From Opitutales bacterium (GTDB taxonomy: Bacteria; Verrucomicrobiota; Verrucomicrobiia; Opitutales; UBA2987), in assembly GCA_021772515.1 (NCBI GenBank), contig JAJFLU010000007.1:1-64000 (forward strand): DNA of 64,000 bases, written 5' to 3'. Under the pieces are notes generated by a model. That model ran no database searches. It was not told the origin of the DNA and saw nothing but the letters and a program-made list of their open reading frames with translations. Each line of letters opens with the position of its first letter. Positions within the stretch are counted from its first letter, which is position 1. The position numbers and the translations under genes were made by a program. Below are positions 9,000 to 16,741 of this stretch, one piece after another.

Positions 9000-9596
9000 T
9001 CAACCCAAGTCCGGTTCTTGGTCCTGCTTCCAAAGGGGGTAAAAAAAGTGCATCGCATTGATCGCGAGGGCGTGGTTGATCCTGCCGTCACGGGTTTGTT
9101 TCATGATCTCCTCGACTGGCAGCAGCGAGGTCTCAATCTGCTCGTGCTCATCCCATTCGGTATTCGCTCCGGAAATCGCCCCCTCGGCCAAAACATAGTG
9201 GCAGGTATTGTTTTGCAATGCGGGATTGGGGTGAACACTGCCGATCAGCCGGGCCTTCTCCGCCACAAAACCCGTTTCCTCCCGCAATTCGCGTAAACCA
9301 GCGGTGACCGGATCCTCTCCGGGGTCGATTACTCCGGCGGGAAATTCCAGAAAATAATCCTCACAACCAAATCGATACTGCCGCACCATAACCAATTTTC
9401 CACCGGACGTAACCGCGATTACCACAACCCAATCAGGGGCATCGATGACATAAAAATCATCCTCCCGACTACCGTTTTCAATCCGGCAACGGTGGCGCAT
9501 AACCTTGAAAACCCGACAATCCGCCACTTCCTCGCGAGATAAAATATTCCAGGGCTCAAGACCCGCATCCCTGTCGTCACCCGGCGGATATTGCAT
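9000..9596 (-). CDS. Nudix hydrolase, ADP-ribose pyrophosphatase-like
   Basis: A 198-residue protein with a complete Nudix box: G-VIDPG-E, seven residues, then RELREETGF, matching GX5EX7REUXEEXGU. The upstream part (VVVIAVTSGGKLVMVRQYR, EFPAG) is typical of ADP-ribose pyrophosphatases, which hydrolyse ADP-ribose and similar nucleoside diphosphate derivatives. The ATG at 9596 is chosen; a GTG at 9602 would overlap the stop of the LysM gene by four bases (GTGA), so the two are probably translationally linked. It is the downstream gene of that pair. Confidence 0.9.
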   Translation of the reverse strand: MQYPPGDDRDAGLEPWNILSREEVADCRVFKVMRHRCRIENGSREDDFYVIDAPDWVVVIAVTSGGKLVMVRQYRFGCEDYFLEFPAGVIDPGEDPVTAGLRELREETGFVAEKARLIGSVHPNPALQNNTCHYVLAEGAISGANTEWDEHEQIETSLLPVEEIMKQTRDGRINHALAINAMHFFYPLWKQDQEPDLG

Positions 9597-9598
9597 TC

Positions 9599-10330
9599 TC
9601 ACTCGGGGATTTTAATCCGCTGGCCGATTTGCAGTCCACGGGGGTTCACGCCCGGATTGCTTTGCATAAAAGCCTCGATCGTGGATCCATACAGCTTTGC
9701 CAATTTGTCGAAATTATCTCCCGAAACGATGATGTGGTAACCATCCTCCGGTTTTTCGGCCACACGGGCGAGCTCTGCACTACTACCGCTGGAAACCGGC
9801 TTGACCTTCACCGGCTTCACATTTTCAAAGGCGGCAATACGCTTGCCGGTCTCACCGAGTAATTTCGCGCTTTTATTGATCTCTTCCCGGTTCGCCTTAA
9901 TTTCCCGCGTGATATCCTCGAAGGCTCGTTTTGTCTGATTGACGACTGAACCAAGCTGGGAATTGCTGTTTGCCAATTTTTCATCCAAGGCCGTGAGTTC
10001 TCGACGAAGGGCATCCATTTCCGCCTGCACTGTGGGTAACGGGTCTGGCCGCGATTTCACTTCCTCGCGAAATTCGGCCAATTCACTTTTGGCCGACATG
10101 GCCATGAAAATGCCTCCGGAGCCCAAAACCAGCCCGATTACACCGACCGCAACCGCCACTGCCAAAAGCTTCGACCCGCCGCCACTACCACCACTATCGC
10201 TATCCTCGGCGGTGGATTCCTCAGGTGCCTCCGGTTCTGCCTCAAACGCTAACTCTTCCTCGACCTCGTCCATGGGGAGACCAGCGTAAGCACTTTTGGG
10301 CTCAGGGCAAGCCGCATTAATTAGCAGCAT
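9599..10330 (-). CDS. LysM domain protein with one membrane helix and coiled coil
   Basis: About 243 residues from the ATG at 10330. An inner ATG at 10273 (MDEVEEELAFE) is equally plausible and a TTG further upstream is less so. Order: acidic cytoplasmic tail, Gly/Ser linker, a single hydrophobic segment (LLAVAVAVGVIGLVLGSGG), a long heptad-like region (EMDALRRELTALDEKLANSN), a Lys/Val linker, and a C-terminal LysM (GYHIIVSGDNFDKLAKLYG...GLQIGQRIKIPE). LysM binds peptidoglycan, so the protein likely spans from the inner membrane to the wall. It precedes the Nudix gene with overlapping ends. Confidence 0.78.
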   Translation of the reverse strand: MLLINAACPEPKSAYAGLPMDEVEEELAFEAEPEAPEESTAEDSDSGGSGGGSKLLAVAVAVGVIGLVLGSGGIFMAMSAKSELAEFREEVKSRPDPLPTVQAEMDALRRELTALDEKLANSNSQLGSVVNQTKRAFEDITREIKANREEINKSAKLLGETGKRIAAFENVKPVKVKPVSSGSSAELARVAEKPEDGYHIIVSGDNFDKLAKLYGSTIEAFMQSNPGVNPRGLQIGQRIKIPE

Positions 10331-10442
10331 CTTAAAAAAAGAACTTGGCTTGACCAACCGATAAAAGTAAGAAAGAAAGAGCGCGACTAAACGCAAAGGC
10401 ACGGGTTTTCGGGGAAAATATCCCAACCCGGTGACCGCGCAA

Positions 10443-10519
10443 CGGGGCGTAGCTCAGCCTGGCAGAGTGCTTGCTTTGGGAGCAAGATGTCGCTGGTTCG
10501 AATCCAGTCGCCCCGACCA
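10443..10519 (+). tRNA. tRNA-Pro (anticodon TGG)
   Basis: 77 nt including CCA. Acceptor CGGGGCG pairs with CGCCCCG, discriminator A. The anticodon arm CTTGC-TTTGGGA-GCAAG gives anticodon TGG (Pro, reads CCN). T-arm CTGGTTCGAATCCAG is canonical. The gene lies divergently beside the LysM gene. Confidence 0.97.
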
Positions 10520-10597
10520 TTTTTTAAACTATCTCATTCTAGCTGAGAAATTTAGTGGCTGCCAGATCCTCCATTTGCCAAGGTCGCTAAGGCTTGG

Positions 10598-10990
10598 TCA
10601 TTCTAATTCACAGATTGGGTGTTTTAAGCTTTTGTGGATGGATTGTTTACTCTCCAAAGACCGTTTTCCATCGAGTAACGCCTGGATAGAAATATCCTCA
10701 TCTACATCCGGCCAATGAATGTCCAAAATATTGATTTCGTAGTTTTTACGCTGCTCGGGGGTCGCCAATTCGAGTCGGGGATACCACTCGAGAGGGACTG
10801 AAAGCACACGCCCATCTTTAAGGGTGACAGAAAAAAACTTGGCTTTGCACTCAACTGAAATCGCGGGGCTGGGGATGATGGTTTTGGGGTATTTTCGCCT
10901 TTTCTTCACACTCCGTTTTTCCGCCACCCCATCGGTGTCGATCACCCTGGTTTGCTTTTTTTTACGTGTTCTGGTTTTCAATGTGTTCAT
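10598..10990 (-). CDS. DUF2442 domain protein
   Basis: About 130 residues from the ATG at 10990, which is preceded by AGAGATGGA. A TTG at 11026 is an alternative. The N-terminal third is strongly basic (TRTRKKKQTR, EKRSVKKRRKYPK). The C-terminal part, FFSVTLKDGRVLSVPLEWYP followed by LATPEQRKNYE and DIHWPDVDEDIS, is the DUF2442 fold. DUF2442 genes commonly sit directly behind DUF4160 genes, as here, with a 29-base overlap. The pair is often discussed as toxin-antitoxin-like, but the activity is not established and I do not assign one. Confidence 0.85.
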   Translation of the reverse strand: MNTLKTRTRKKKQTRVIDTDGVAEKRSVKKRRKYPKTIIPSPAISVECKAKFFSVTLKDGRVLSVPLEWYPRLELATPEQRKNYEINILDIHWPDVDEDISIQALLDGKRSLESKQSIHKSLKHPICELE

Positions 10991-11204
10991 TCCATCTCTT
11001 TCTAATCTCTGCGGTGTTTTCTGCAACCATTTTTTTTATTTTGGTTAATTCGTGTTTTGGAAAATATGAATGGGCAACAGACAAATCATCCAACCATATT
11101 TTGCATTGCCTTCCTTGTTTACTAACGTGAATATGAACCGGTTCATTTACTTCGTGGCTCCAGAAATAAAATCTGTATCCCTTTATGTTTTTAATTGTTG
11201 GCAT
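10962..11204 (-). CDS. DUF4160 domain protein
   Basis: An 80-residue protein, MPTIKNIKGYRFYFWSHEVN continuing with EPVHIHV and CKIWLDDLSVAHS, which matches the compact DUF4160 family (GYRFYF and EPxHIHV are its hallmarks). Length is typical. It is the upstream gene of an overlapping pair with the DUF2442 protein. The start ATG at 11204 lies 14 bases from a solo end of the 278-bp MITE family, so the upstream region may have been altered by transposition. Confidence 0.85.
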   Translation of the reverse strand: MPTIKNIKGYRFYFWSHEVNEPVHIHVSKQGRQCKIWLDDLSVAHSYFPKHELTKIKKMVAENTAEIRKRWNEHIENQNT

Positions 11205-11217
11205 CTTGTGTCTTAAC

Positions 11218-11252
11218 TAGAACCTATCTCAAATTCGCGGATGAATCATCAA
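11218..11252. repeat. Solo terminus of the TA-bounded MITE family
   Basis: TAGAACCTATCTCAAATTCG followed by CGGATGAATCATCAACAT matches the outer 30 or so bases of the complete MITEs at 12527 and 27337 (reading inward from the end that carries ATTCATCCGC). No interior or second end is nearby. It looks like a remnant left by deletion, in the 67-base gap between the DUF4160 start and the kdsB end. Confidence 0.7.
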
Positions 11253-11271
11253 CATCGCTGGGGCTTGCCAA

Positions 11272-12015
11272 CTACCCCAACAGCGATTCGAAGGCGGCGG
11301 CGTCTTCTGGGGTATCTACTCCTACGCTTTTGTCTTGGGTGATGCCTACTGCTATGGTGAATCCGTTTTCTAAGGCCCGTAGTTGCTCGAGCTTTTCGAT
11401 TTTTTCGAGCCGTCCGGGGGTGAGGTTTCTGAAATTTTCGAGAAAATCGGCGCTGTAGGCGTAGAGCCCGAGATGCCAGAATGCGGGGTTTTCCTCGAAC
11501 CAGGCGGCGTCCACAAACCCCTTGCGATCCCTCGCGAAGGGTATGGGCGATCTCGAAAAATAAAGCGCCCTGCCCTTTTCGTCGAGGACCACCTTTACTT
11601 TGTTGGAATCGTGAAAGTCCTCCTCCCTGCGAAAGGGCGTGGCGAGTGTGGCCATATCGGCGCCACTGCGGATCAGGTCCGCCAACGCCCTGATCTGCCG
11701 CCCGGTGACCATCGGCTCGTCAGCCTGGACATTGATCACGAAATCGGCCCCTATTTTCTCGTTGGCCTCGGCGATACGGTCGGTCCCGCTGGGGTGGCTC
11801 TTGGATGTAATAATCGATTCATAGCCGTGGGCCGAGAGCAGATTGCCGAGGGTCAGTTCATCGACGGCGAAATAAAGCGGCAGGTCGGGGGCCTCGGCCG
11901 CAATCCGCTGGGCGGTCCACAACAGAAGTGGTTTGCCCTTGATCTCGTAAAGCAGCTTGCGCGGAAATCGCGTCGAGGCGAGTCGGGCGGGGACCACTAT
12001 GGCAATCTCTGGCAT
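11272..12015 (-). CDS. kdsB: 3-deoxy-manno-octulosonate cytidylyltransferase
   Basis: A 247-residue enzyme that activates Kdo with CTP to CMP-Kdo, needed for the lipopolysaccharide inner core. Signatures: VVPARLASTRFPRKLL at the N terminus (nucleotide-binding loop), VINVQADEPMV (metal-binding Asp), RSPIPFARD and HLGLYAYSADFL. The length equals E. coli KdsB (248). It is cytoplasmic. It stands alone, between MITE fragments and a NIF3-like gene, and is the clearest evidence that the organism makes Kdo-type lipopolysaccharide. Confidence 0.96.
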   Translation of the reverse strand: MPEIAIVVPARLASTRFPRKLLYEIKGKPLLLWTAQRIAAEAPDLPLYFAVDELTLGNLLSAHGYESIITSKSHPSGTDRIAEANEKIGADFVINVQADEPMVTGRQIRALADLIRSGADMATLATPFRREEDFHDSNKVKVVLDEKGRALYFSRSPIPFARDRKGFVDAAWFEENPAFWHLGLYAYSADFLENFRNLTPGRLEKIEKLEQLRALENGFTIAVGITQDKSVGVDTPEDAAAFESLLG

Positions 12016-12124
12016 TGTTGAGAGCGCTTACTTCAAAAGGTTTTGGTTTAAAAGAGGAGAAAATAAAAATTTGGCAAAAGAATCAATTCCCATCTAAGTA
12101 AGCGTAAACAAATCCCAATAAACC

Positions 12125-12484
12125 ATGATGGAGAAAAAAGAAGAGGTAAATTTGCACATATTCGTCCCGGCTGACTACGTGGAGGCCATTCAGGCGGCTT
12201 TACATGAGGTCGGCGCCGGTGTGGTGGGAAATTACGACCATTGCATGTCGGTCGTAGATACCCGTGGAACCTGGAGGCCCCTCGCGGGCACCGATCCACA
12301 CACGGGCACGGTGGGGGAAGTCTTTAAGGGCGAGGAATGCCGGATCGAGGTCCGTTGCCCAAAGGAGAAAATACCCGAAGCCCTCGCAAAGGTGCAGCAG
12401 GCCCATCCCTACGAGGAACCTCTGATCAATGTGATTCCTCTCCTGAACCACCAATATAAAGTTTCCAAAACCGGCAATTATTAG
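12125..12484 (+). CDS. NIF3/YqfO-like ferredoxin-fold protein
   Basis: A 119-residue protein resembling the free-standing version of the domain inserted in NIF3/YqfO proteins. Seen: LHIFVPADYVEAIQAALHEV, GAGVVGNYDHCMSVVDTRGT, GSF-like GTVGEVFKGEECRIEVRCP, and AHPYEEPLINVIPL at the end. The AHPYEEP motif is diagnostic for this PII/CutA-like fold. The molecular role is unknown; metal binding is often suggested for the family. The start could be either of two adjacent ATGs (12125 or 12128). A MITE lies 43 bases downstream. Confidence 0.8.
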   Translation: MMEKKEEVNLHIFVPADYVEAIQAALHEVGAGVVGNYDHCMSVVDTRGTWRPLAGTDPHTGTVGEVFKGEECRIEVRCPKEKIPEALAKVQQAHPYEEPLINVIPLLNHQYKVSKTGNY

Positions 12485-12526
12485 CAGGATACCACCTCAT
12501 TGACCCAAAACATTGATATTTTTGCC

Positions 12527-12804
12527 TAGAACCTATCTCAAATTCGATGATGATGATGCAGAGAGCAATTATATATTTTGAGCAAGGCGCGACGGGGCTA
12601 ACCGGGCTAGAAGCCCTGTGGCCCGGGCGTAACGCCGCTCAAAACCATAATTGCCGCTGTCCGAAGGATTTGTGCGGCACGGGGGCACCTGCGGCGTTGG
12701 TTTGCGCCCGAAGGGCTTCCAGCCCATCGTGGTGCAAATCCGCCTGGCATCTGCCCCCGTGGCGCTACAAACATCATTCATCCGCAAATTTGAGATAGGT
12801 TCTA
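12527..12804. mobile_element. 278-bp MITE, copy 1 (TA-bounded, non-autonomous)
   Basis: The ends are inverted: TAGAACCTATCTCAAATT at the left and its reverse complement ending GGTTCTA at the right. The interior is GC-rich with small palindromes (GGGCTAGAAGCCC). Copy 2 at 27337-27614 has the same length and, by eye, about sixteen mismatches and no gaps. The TA at each edge fits insertion at TA. There is no transposase; the 83-codon open frame inside has no resemblance to one. The right end stops 7 bases before the start codon of the ZIP transporter. Confidence 0.85.
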
Positions 12805-12811
12805 TTAAAAA

Positions 12812-13564
12812 ATGCTTTTGACCTGGATTCTAGTTTTCAGCCTTTCCGGCACCGTGGCGACAGTGGCGGGCAGCTCCCTTCTGTTGGCTTGCTCGCCCTT
12901 GACGAGGAATAAATTCCTCTCCGCCATGGTGAGTTATGCTGCGGGCACGCTCTTGGCGGTTTCCTTTCTGAGACTGCTGCCCGAGGCGCTCGAAATGGCA
13001 AAACCCGCTCCGGTCATGGCCACGGTTTTGATCGGTGTCGTCCTGTTTTTCCTGCTCGAGAAGATGCTCCTCTGGAGGCATTGCCATGACCACGATTGCG
13101 AGGTCCACAGCGCGGGCGGCCCCCTCATCATCATCGGCGATTCCGTTCACAACCTCGTCGATGGGGTCCTTATCGCGGCGGCCTTTCTCACCTCGATCTC
13201 CTTGGGTATCGCCACGGCCATCGCCATCATCATCCACGAAGTGCCTCAGGAAGTGGGCGATTTTTCCATCCTGCTCGATCACGGTTACAAAAAAGCCAAG
13301 GCCATGACCCTGAACATTTTATCGAGCCTGGCAACGGTCCTCGGCGCAGTGATCGGGTATGCCGCCCTCGACTACCTGCGCCCGGCGATCCCGTATGTTC
13401 TCGCCCTCTCGGCGGCCAGTTTCATCTATATCGCCACCGTGGACCTGATCGCAAACATGCACCGCCAAAGTCAACGGCAGCAGCCCCAATGGGCCCAAAT
13501 CGCCCTGCTATTCGCCGGTATAGCCACCATCATGCTAGCCTCAGGACTAGGAAACAGCCACTAA
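12812..13564 (+). CDS. ZIP family divalent metal transporter
   Basis: A 250-residue inner-membrane protein with about eight hydrophobic segments. Two ZIP metal-site motifs are visible: SVHNLVDGVLI in the fourth core helix and IIIHEVPQEVGDF in the fifth. Family members move Zn or Fe into the cytosol. A His/Asp/Cys-rich loop (WRHCHDHDCEVHSAG) before the first motif is the usual metal-sensing or delivery loop. The start ATG is 7 bases past MITE copy 1, so the ribosome site and perhaps the promoter come from the element (GAGATAGG near 12792). It converges with the next gene. Confidence 0.9.
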   Translation: MLLTWILVFSLSGTVATVAGSSLLLACSPLTRNKFLSAMVSYAAGTLLAVSFLRLLPEALEMAKPAPVMATVLIGVVLFFLLEKMLLWRHCHDHDCEVHSAGGPLIIIGDSVHNLVDGVLIAAAFLTSISLGIATAIAIIIHEVPQEVGDFSILLDHGYKKAKAMTLNILSSLATVLGAVIGYAALDYLRPAIPYVLALSAASFIYIATVDLIANMHRQSQRQQPQWAQIALLFAGIATIMLASGLGNSH

Positions 13565-13575
13565 GGATTTCTTCC

Positions 13576-14808
13576 TCACGTGGGGCGGAGGCGGAGGTAT
13601 ATCAGGTAGAGGCAGAATATCGTTACTCCGGTGGCGGTTAGCCATAGGAAAATATCCACTCGCCCGAAGAGGGTTAGGAGGAAGATGAGGTGGATGAAAT
13701 CGCGGTTGGCCATTTTTTCCGCTAAACTTTGGCCCGATTTGCTGGCCGATCCTTTGCCCACCGTTGATTTGCTCGCGGTTACCACTGCATTGAGCATGAA
13801 AAAGGAGAGCAGACTGCCGACGGCCGCGATTATTCCCAACAGCGTGTAGAGTTCCCGCCCTGTCGATCCCGACAACCCAAGCCCTATGGCCAGAAATAGG
13901 AAAAAATGGACCACATTGTCGCAGTAGATGTCGAGCTTGGCCCCAAGTCTGGATTCCATGAATTTGATTCTGGCCAACTCCCCATCAACGCCATCGACCC
14001 ATGTGGATAGCACGAGGAGGGCGCCCCCGATCACCCCCGGCCAATAGCCTCCTTTGAAAAAGAGGGCCGCCGAAACGAGGCCGAGGATAAAACTGAACAC
14101 GGTAACCTGGTTGGGCGTGAAGGAGGTATCGATTATCAACCGCGTGAGCCGGGTGGAAACCGTGCGTGACAGATAGCGGGTTATCAGGCTGTCGTTGCCC
14201 AAACCACCACCGGTACGAAGAAGCCTATCGTGCTGTATCAGAAAATCTTTCTCCTCGCGAAGCCGGTTTCCGGGCAATCCTTGAAGAATTTCCACAACCG
14301 CATTTTCACCAACTCCGCCGCCGGAAAGCGCTTCCAATGCTCGCCCAACCTCTGATTTTTCATGCAGGGCATCGCCTTCGAGGACGAGAACCCGTTTGTC
14401 AAGTTTCTCGGTTTCTTCCGCAGAAAAATTACGGCCAATCAGTTCCCATTTCAACCTGAGGCGGGGTTCACCCAACAGTTTTTGGCGCAAATCCTCAATC
14501 GCCCGGGGATTTTCGCCCAAATAGATTTCGAGGCAATCGGCCCCGCTCCGCTGAATTGTGAGCATATTCCGCAATACGAAAGGCACCCCGGCGATCTTCC
14601 GCCAATGCCATTGGGCAGCATCGTCATCCGTAGCAGGCGGCGTCTCCGAGAGATTCAACACCACAAGGGGGGGTTCGCGGGTGGAGGAGGATTCAGGCAT
14701 GGGCGTGTAAAAGGTATCGAACGCCCCCGAGGCGGGGGGGTGGACGGAAATATTAGTGGTCAGGACTATTGACTTGGCAAAGGGAAGGTTTAATACAACC
14801 TTAATCAT
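13576..14808 (-). CDS. CDP-alcohol phosphotransferase with degenerate nucleotidyltransferase-like N domain
   Basis: A 410-residue protein. The C-terminal half is a CDP-alcohol phosphatidyltransferase with the full motif DG-EL-AR-x8-G-AKL-D-IYC-D inside residues 272-298 and about six membrane helices. The N-terminal 200 residues resemble the nucleotidyltransferase half of bifunctional inositol-phosphate cytidylyltransferase/DIPP synthases, but lack the AAGxGxR loop. It should transfer a phosphoryl-headgroup from a CDP- or CMP-activated donor to an alcohol acceptor in the membrane. It is divergent from the inositol-phosphate synthase gene (79-base gap), suggesting that inositol is involved. The start may be the inner ATG near 14700. 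Confidence 0.85.
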   Translation of the reverse strand: MIKVVLNLPFAKSIVLTTNISVHPPASGAFDTFYTPMPESSSTREPPLVVLNLSETPPATDDDAAQWHWRKIAGVPFVLRNMLTIQRSGADCLEIYLGENPRAIEDLRQKLLGEPRLRLKWELIGRNFSAEETEKLDKRVLVLEGDALHEKSEVGRALEALSGGGVGENAVVEILQGLPGNRLREEKDFLIQHDRLLRTGGGLGNDSLITRYLSRTVSTRLTRLIIDTSFTPNQVTVFSFILGLVSAALFFKGGYWPGVIGGALLVLSTWVDGVDGELARIKFMESRLGAKLDIYCDNVVHFFLFLAIGLGLSGSTGRELYTLLGIIAAVGSLLSFFMLNAVVTASKSTVGKGSASKSGQSLAEKMANRDFIHLIFLLTLFGRVDIFLWLTATGVTIFCLYLIYLRLRPT

Positions 14809-14887
14809 TGATAATAACTGAAATCAATCGGAAGAATATCTCAGATACAGCGGTAAAATAGACCCGCGACGTTAAAAATCGAGCACC

Positions 14888-15997
14888 GTGAGCAATATAA
14901 AAATCGCCATTACAGGAGTAGGTAATTGTGTCAGCTCCTTAATTCAAGGCATCCATTATTATACGGATGACAAACTGGAATCCGCCGTGGGGCTCATGCA
15001 CACTGAAATCGGTCCCTATAAACCCGCCGACATCGAGGTGGTGGCCGCTTTCGACATCGATAAGCGCAAAGTGGGCCAGGATGTCAATGAGGCCATTTTC
15101 GCCAAGCCCAATTGCACCCACGTTTTTTGCGATAACCTCCCGCCCTCCGGCGTAATTGTGAAAATGGGCAAGCTGCTCGATGGTTTCGCCCCGCACATGG
15201 AGAATTACCGCGATAACTTGACCTTTGTTAAATCGGACGCCCCGGAGCCGACAATGGACGAGGTCGTCAGGGATATTAAGGAGTCCGGGGCGGAAATCCT
15301 TTGCAATTACCTGCCCGTCGGTTCGGAGGAAGCAACCCGTTTTTACGCCGAATGCGCCCTCGAAGCCGAAGTCGCCTTCGTCAACAACATCCCCGTATTT
15401 ATCGCCAGCGATCCGGCTTGGGCAAAGCGTTTCGAGGAAAAAAATCTGCCCATTATCGGTGATGACATTAAAGCCCAATTGGGAGCCACCATCACCCACC
15501 GCACCCTGACCGACCTCTTCAACAAGCGGGGGGTCAAACTGGAGCGCACCTACCAATTGAACACCGGCGGAAACACCGATTTTCTCAATATGCTCAGTCG
15601 AAAGCGCCTGGCCTCCAAAAAGATTTCCAAAACGGAGGCCGTGCAATCGGTTACGGCCAGCCGGATGGATGAGGATAGCATCCACATCGGGCCGAGCGAC
15701 CATGTGCCTTGGCAAAAGGATAACAAGGTCTGCTTCCTGCGTATGGAAGGGCTGCTGTTCGGAAATGTGCCCATGGACCTCGAACTGCGGCTCTCTGTCG
15801 AGGATTCTCCGAATTCGGCGGGGGTGGCCATCGATGCCATCCGCTGCGCCAAGTTGGCATTGGATCGGGGTCAGGGGGGCATTCTATACGCGCCGGCCGC
15901 TTATTTTTGCAAACATCCGCCCCGTCAATATACCGATGACGAGGCTTTTCACATGATGGAATATTTTATTCTGGATAAAGAAAAAAGTGAGGAATAG
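14888..15997 (+). CDS. ino1: myo-inositol-1-phosphate (inositol-3-phosphate) synthase
   Basis: A 369-residue enzyme converting glucose 6-phosphate to inositol phosphate with an internal NAD redox cycle. Landmarks: [20 protein letters not shown] (NAD loop), [44 protein letters not shown] with the catalytic Lys, [12 protein letters not shown] and ARTRM-type KKISKTEAV. Length fits the short bacterial and archaeal class. The start is GTG. The stop is three bases from the next gene, whose ribosome site GAGGA overlaps the end of ino1, so these form an operon that feeds CDP-inositol formation. Confidence 0.95.
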   Translation: MSNIKIAITGVGNCVSSLIQGIHYYTDDKLESAVGLMHTEIGPYKPADIEVVAAFDIDKRKVGQDVNEAIFAKPNCTHVFCDNLPPSGVIVKMGKLLDGFAPHMENYRDNLTFVKSDAPEPTMDEVVRDIKESGAEILCNYLPVGSEEATRFYAECALEAEVAFVNNIPVFIASDPAWAKRFEEKNLPIIGDDIKAQLGATITHRTLTDLFNKRGVKLERTYQLNTGGNTDFLNMLSRKRLASKKISKTEAVQSVTASRMDEDSIHIGPSDHVPWQKDNKVCFLRMEGLLFGNVPMDLELRLSVEDSPNSAGVAIDAIRCAKLALDRGQGGILYAPAAYFCKHPPRQYTDDEAFHMMEYFILDKEKSEE

Positions 15998-16000
15998 GCC

Positions 16001-16732
16001 ATGAAATGCCTGATAATCGCCGCTGGAAAAGGTAGCCGCCTGCAAATGCGGGGGGAGAGCAAGCCGCTCATTCCCATCTTCGGTGTGCCCCTGATCGAGC
16101 GGGTCATCACCACTGCTCAAAACGCCGGGGTCGATGAGTTTATTGTCGTGACCGGATACCGGGCCGCCGAATTGGACGCATTTTTGACGGATTTGGCCAG
16201 TCGGCTGAGCGTTGATATCAAAACCATTTTTAACGACGATTGGGAAAAGGAAAACGGTATCTCCGTGCTCAAGGGTAAGGAATTCCTGGACGAGCCTTTT
16301 CTGCTTCTCATGTCCGACCACATCTTCCAATCCTCGGCGGCCCGCCGGGTAATCCACCACCCCCTGCCAGAGGGTGAGGTCAACTTGGGGGTGGATCGCG
16401 ACTTATCGAATCCCTCCGTTGATCTGGAGGATGTCACCCGTGTTTGGGTCGAAGGAACGAAAATACTCAAATTGGGCAAAGGGATCGACGACTACAACGG
16501 GTTCGATACCGGTATTTTCACCTGCTCCCCGGCCATTTTTGAAGCCATCGAGCAAAGCATCGCGGATTCCGGTGATACCAGCCTGAGTGGCGGGGTGCGT
16601 GTGTTGGCCGCGCAGGGGCGTGTGAATGTCGTCGATGTGGGTCAGCAAACTTGGGTGGATGTGGACGATCCCACCACGATTCGGCACGCGGAGAGCGTCC
16701 TCCTCGATCGGTTGCAGGACGAAAGCAGCTAA
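16001..16732 (+). CDS. NTP transferase, probable inositol-phosphate cytidylyltransferase
   Basis: A 243-residue GT-A-fold nucleotidyltransferase. The N terminus IIAAGKGSRLQMRGESKPLI gives the AAGxGxR...KP nucleotide loop, FLLLMSDHIF is the metal-binding Asp motif, and NGFDTGIF and VDVDDPTTIRHAE close the active site. It most resembles the cytidylyltransferase half of IPCT/DIPP synthases, which make CDP-inositol from inositol-1-phosphate. Sitting three bases behind ino1 supports that substrate. Another sugar or polyol phosphate cannot be excluded. The product would be the donor for one of the two flanking CDP-alcohol phosphotransferases. Confidence 0.85.
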   Translation: MKCLIIAAGKGSRLQMRGESKPLIPIFGVPLIERVITTAQNAGVDEFIVVTGYRAAELDAFLTDLASRLSVDIKTIFNDDWEKENGISVLKGKEFLDEPFLLLMSDHIFQSSAARRVIHHPLPEGEVNLGVDRDLSNPSVDLEDVTRVWVEGTKILKLGKGIDDYNGFDTGIFTCSPAIFEAIEQSIADSGDTSLSGGVRVLAAQGRVNVVDVGQQTWVDVDDPTTIRHAESVLLDRLQDESS

Positions 16733-16741
16733 CCAAGGGTT

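Noticed and set aside
12547-12798. 83-codon open frame inside MITE copy 1 (and its relative in copy 2)
   Set aside because: No transposase motif, and copy 2 differs at non-synonymous and synonymous positions alike; it is the interior of a non-autonomous element.
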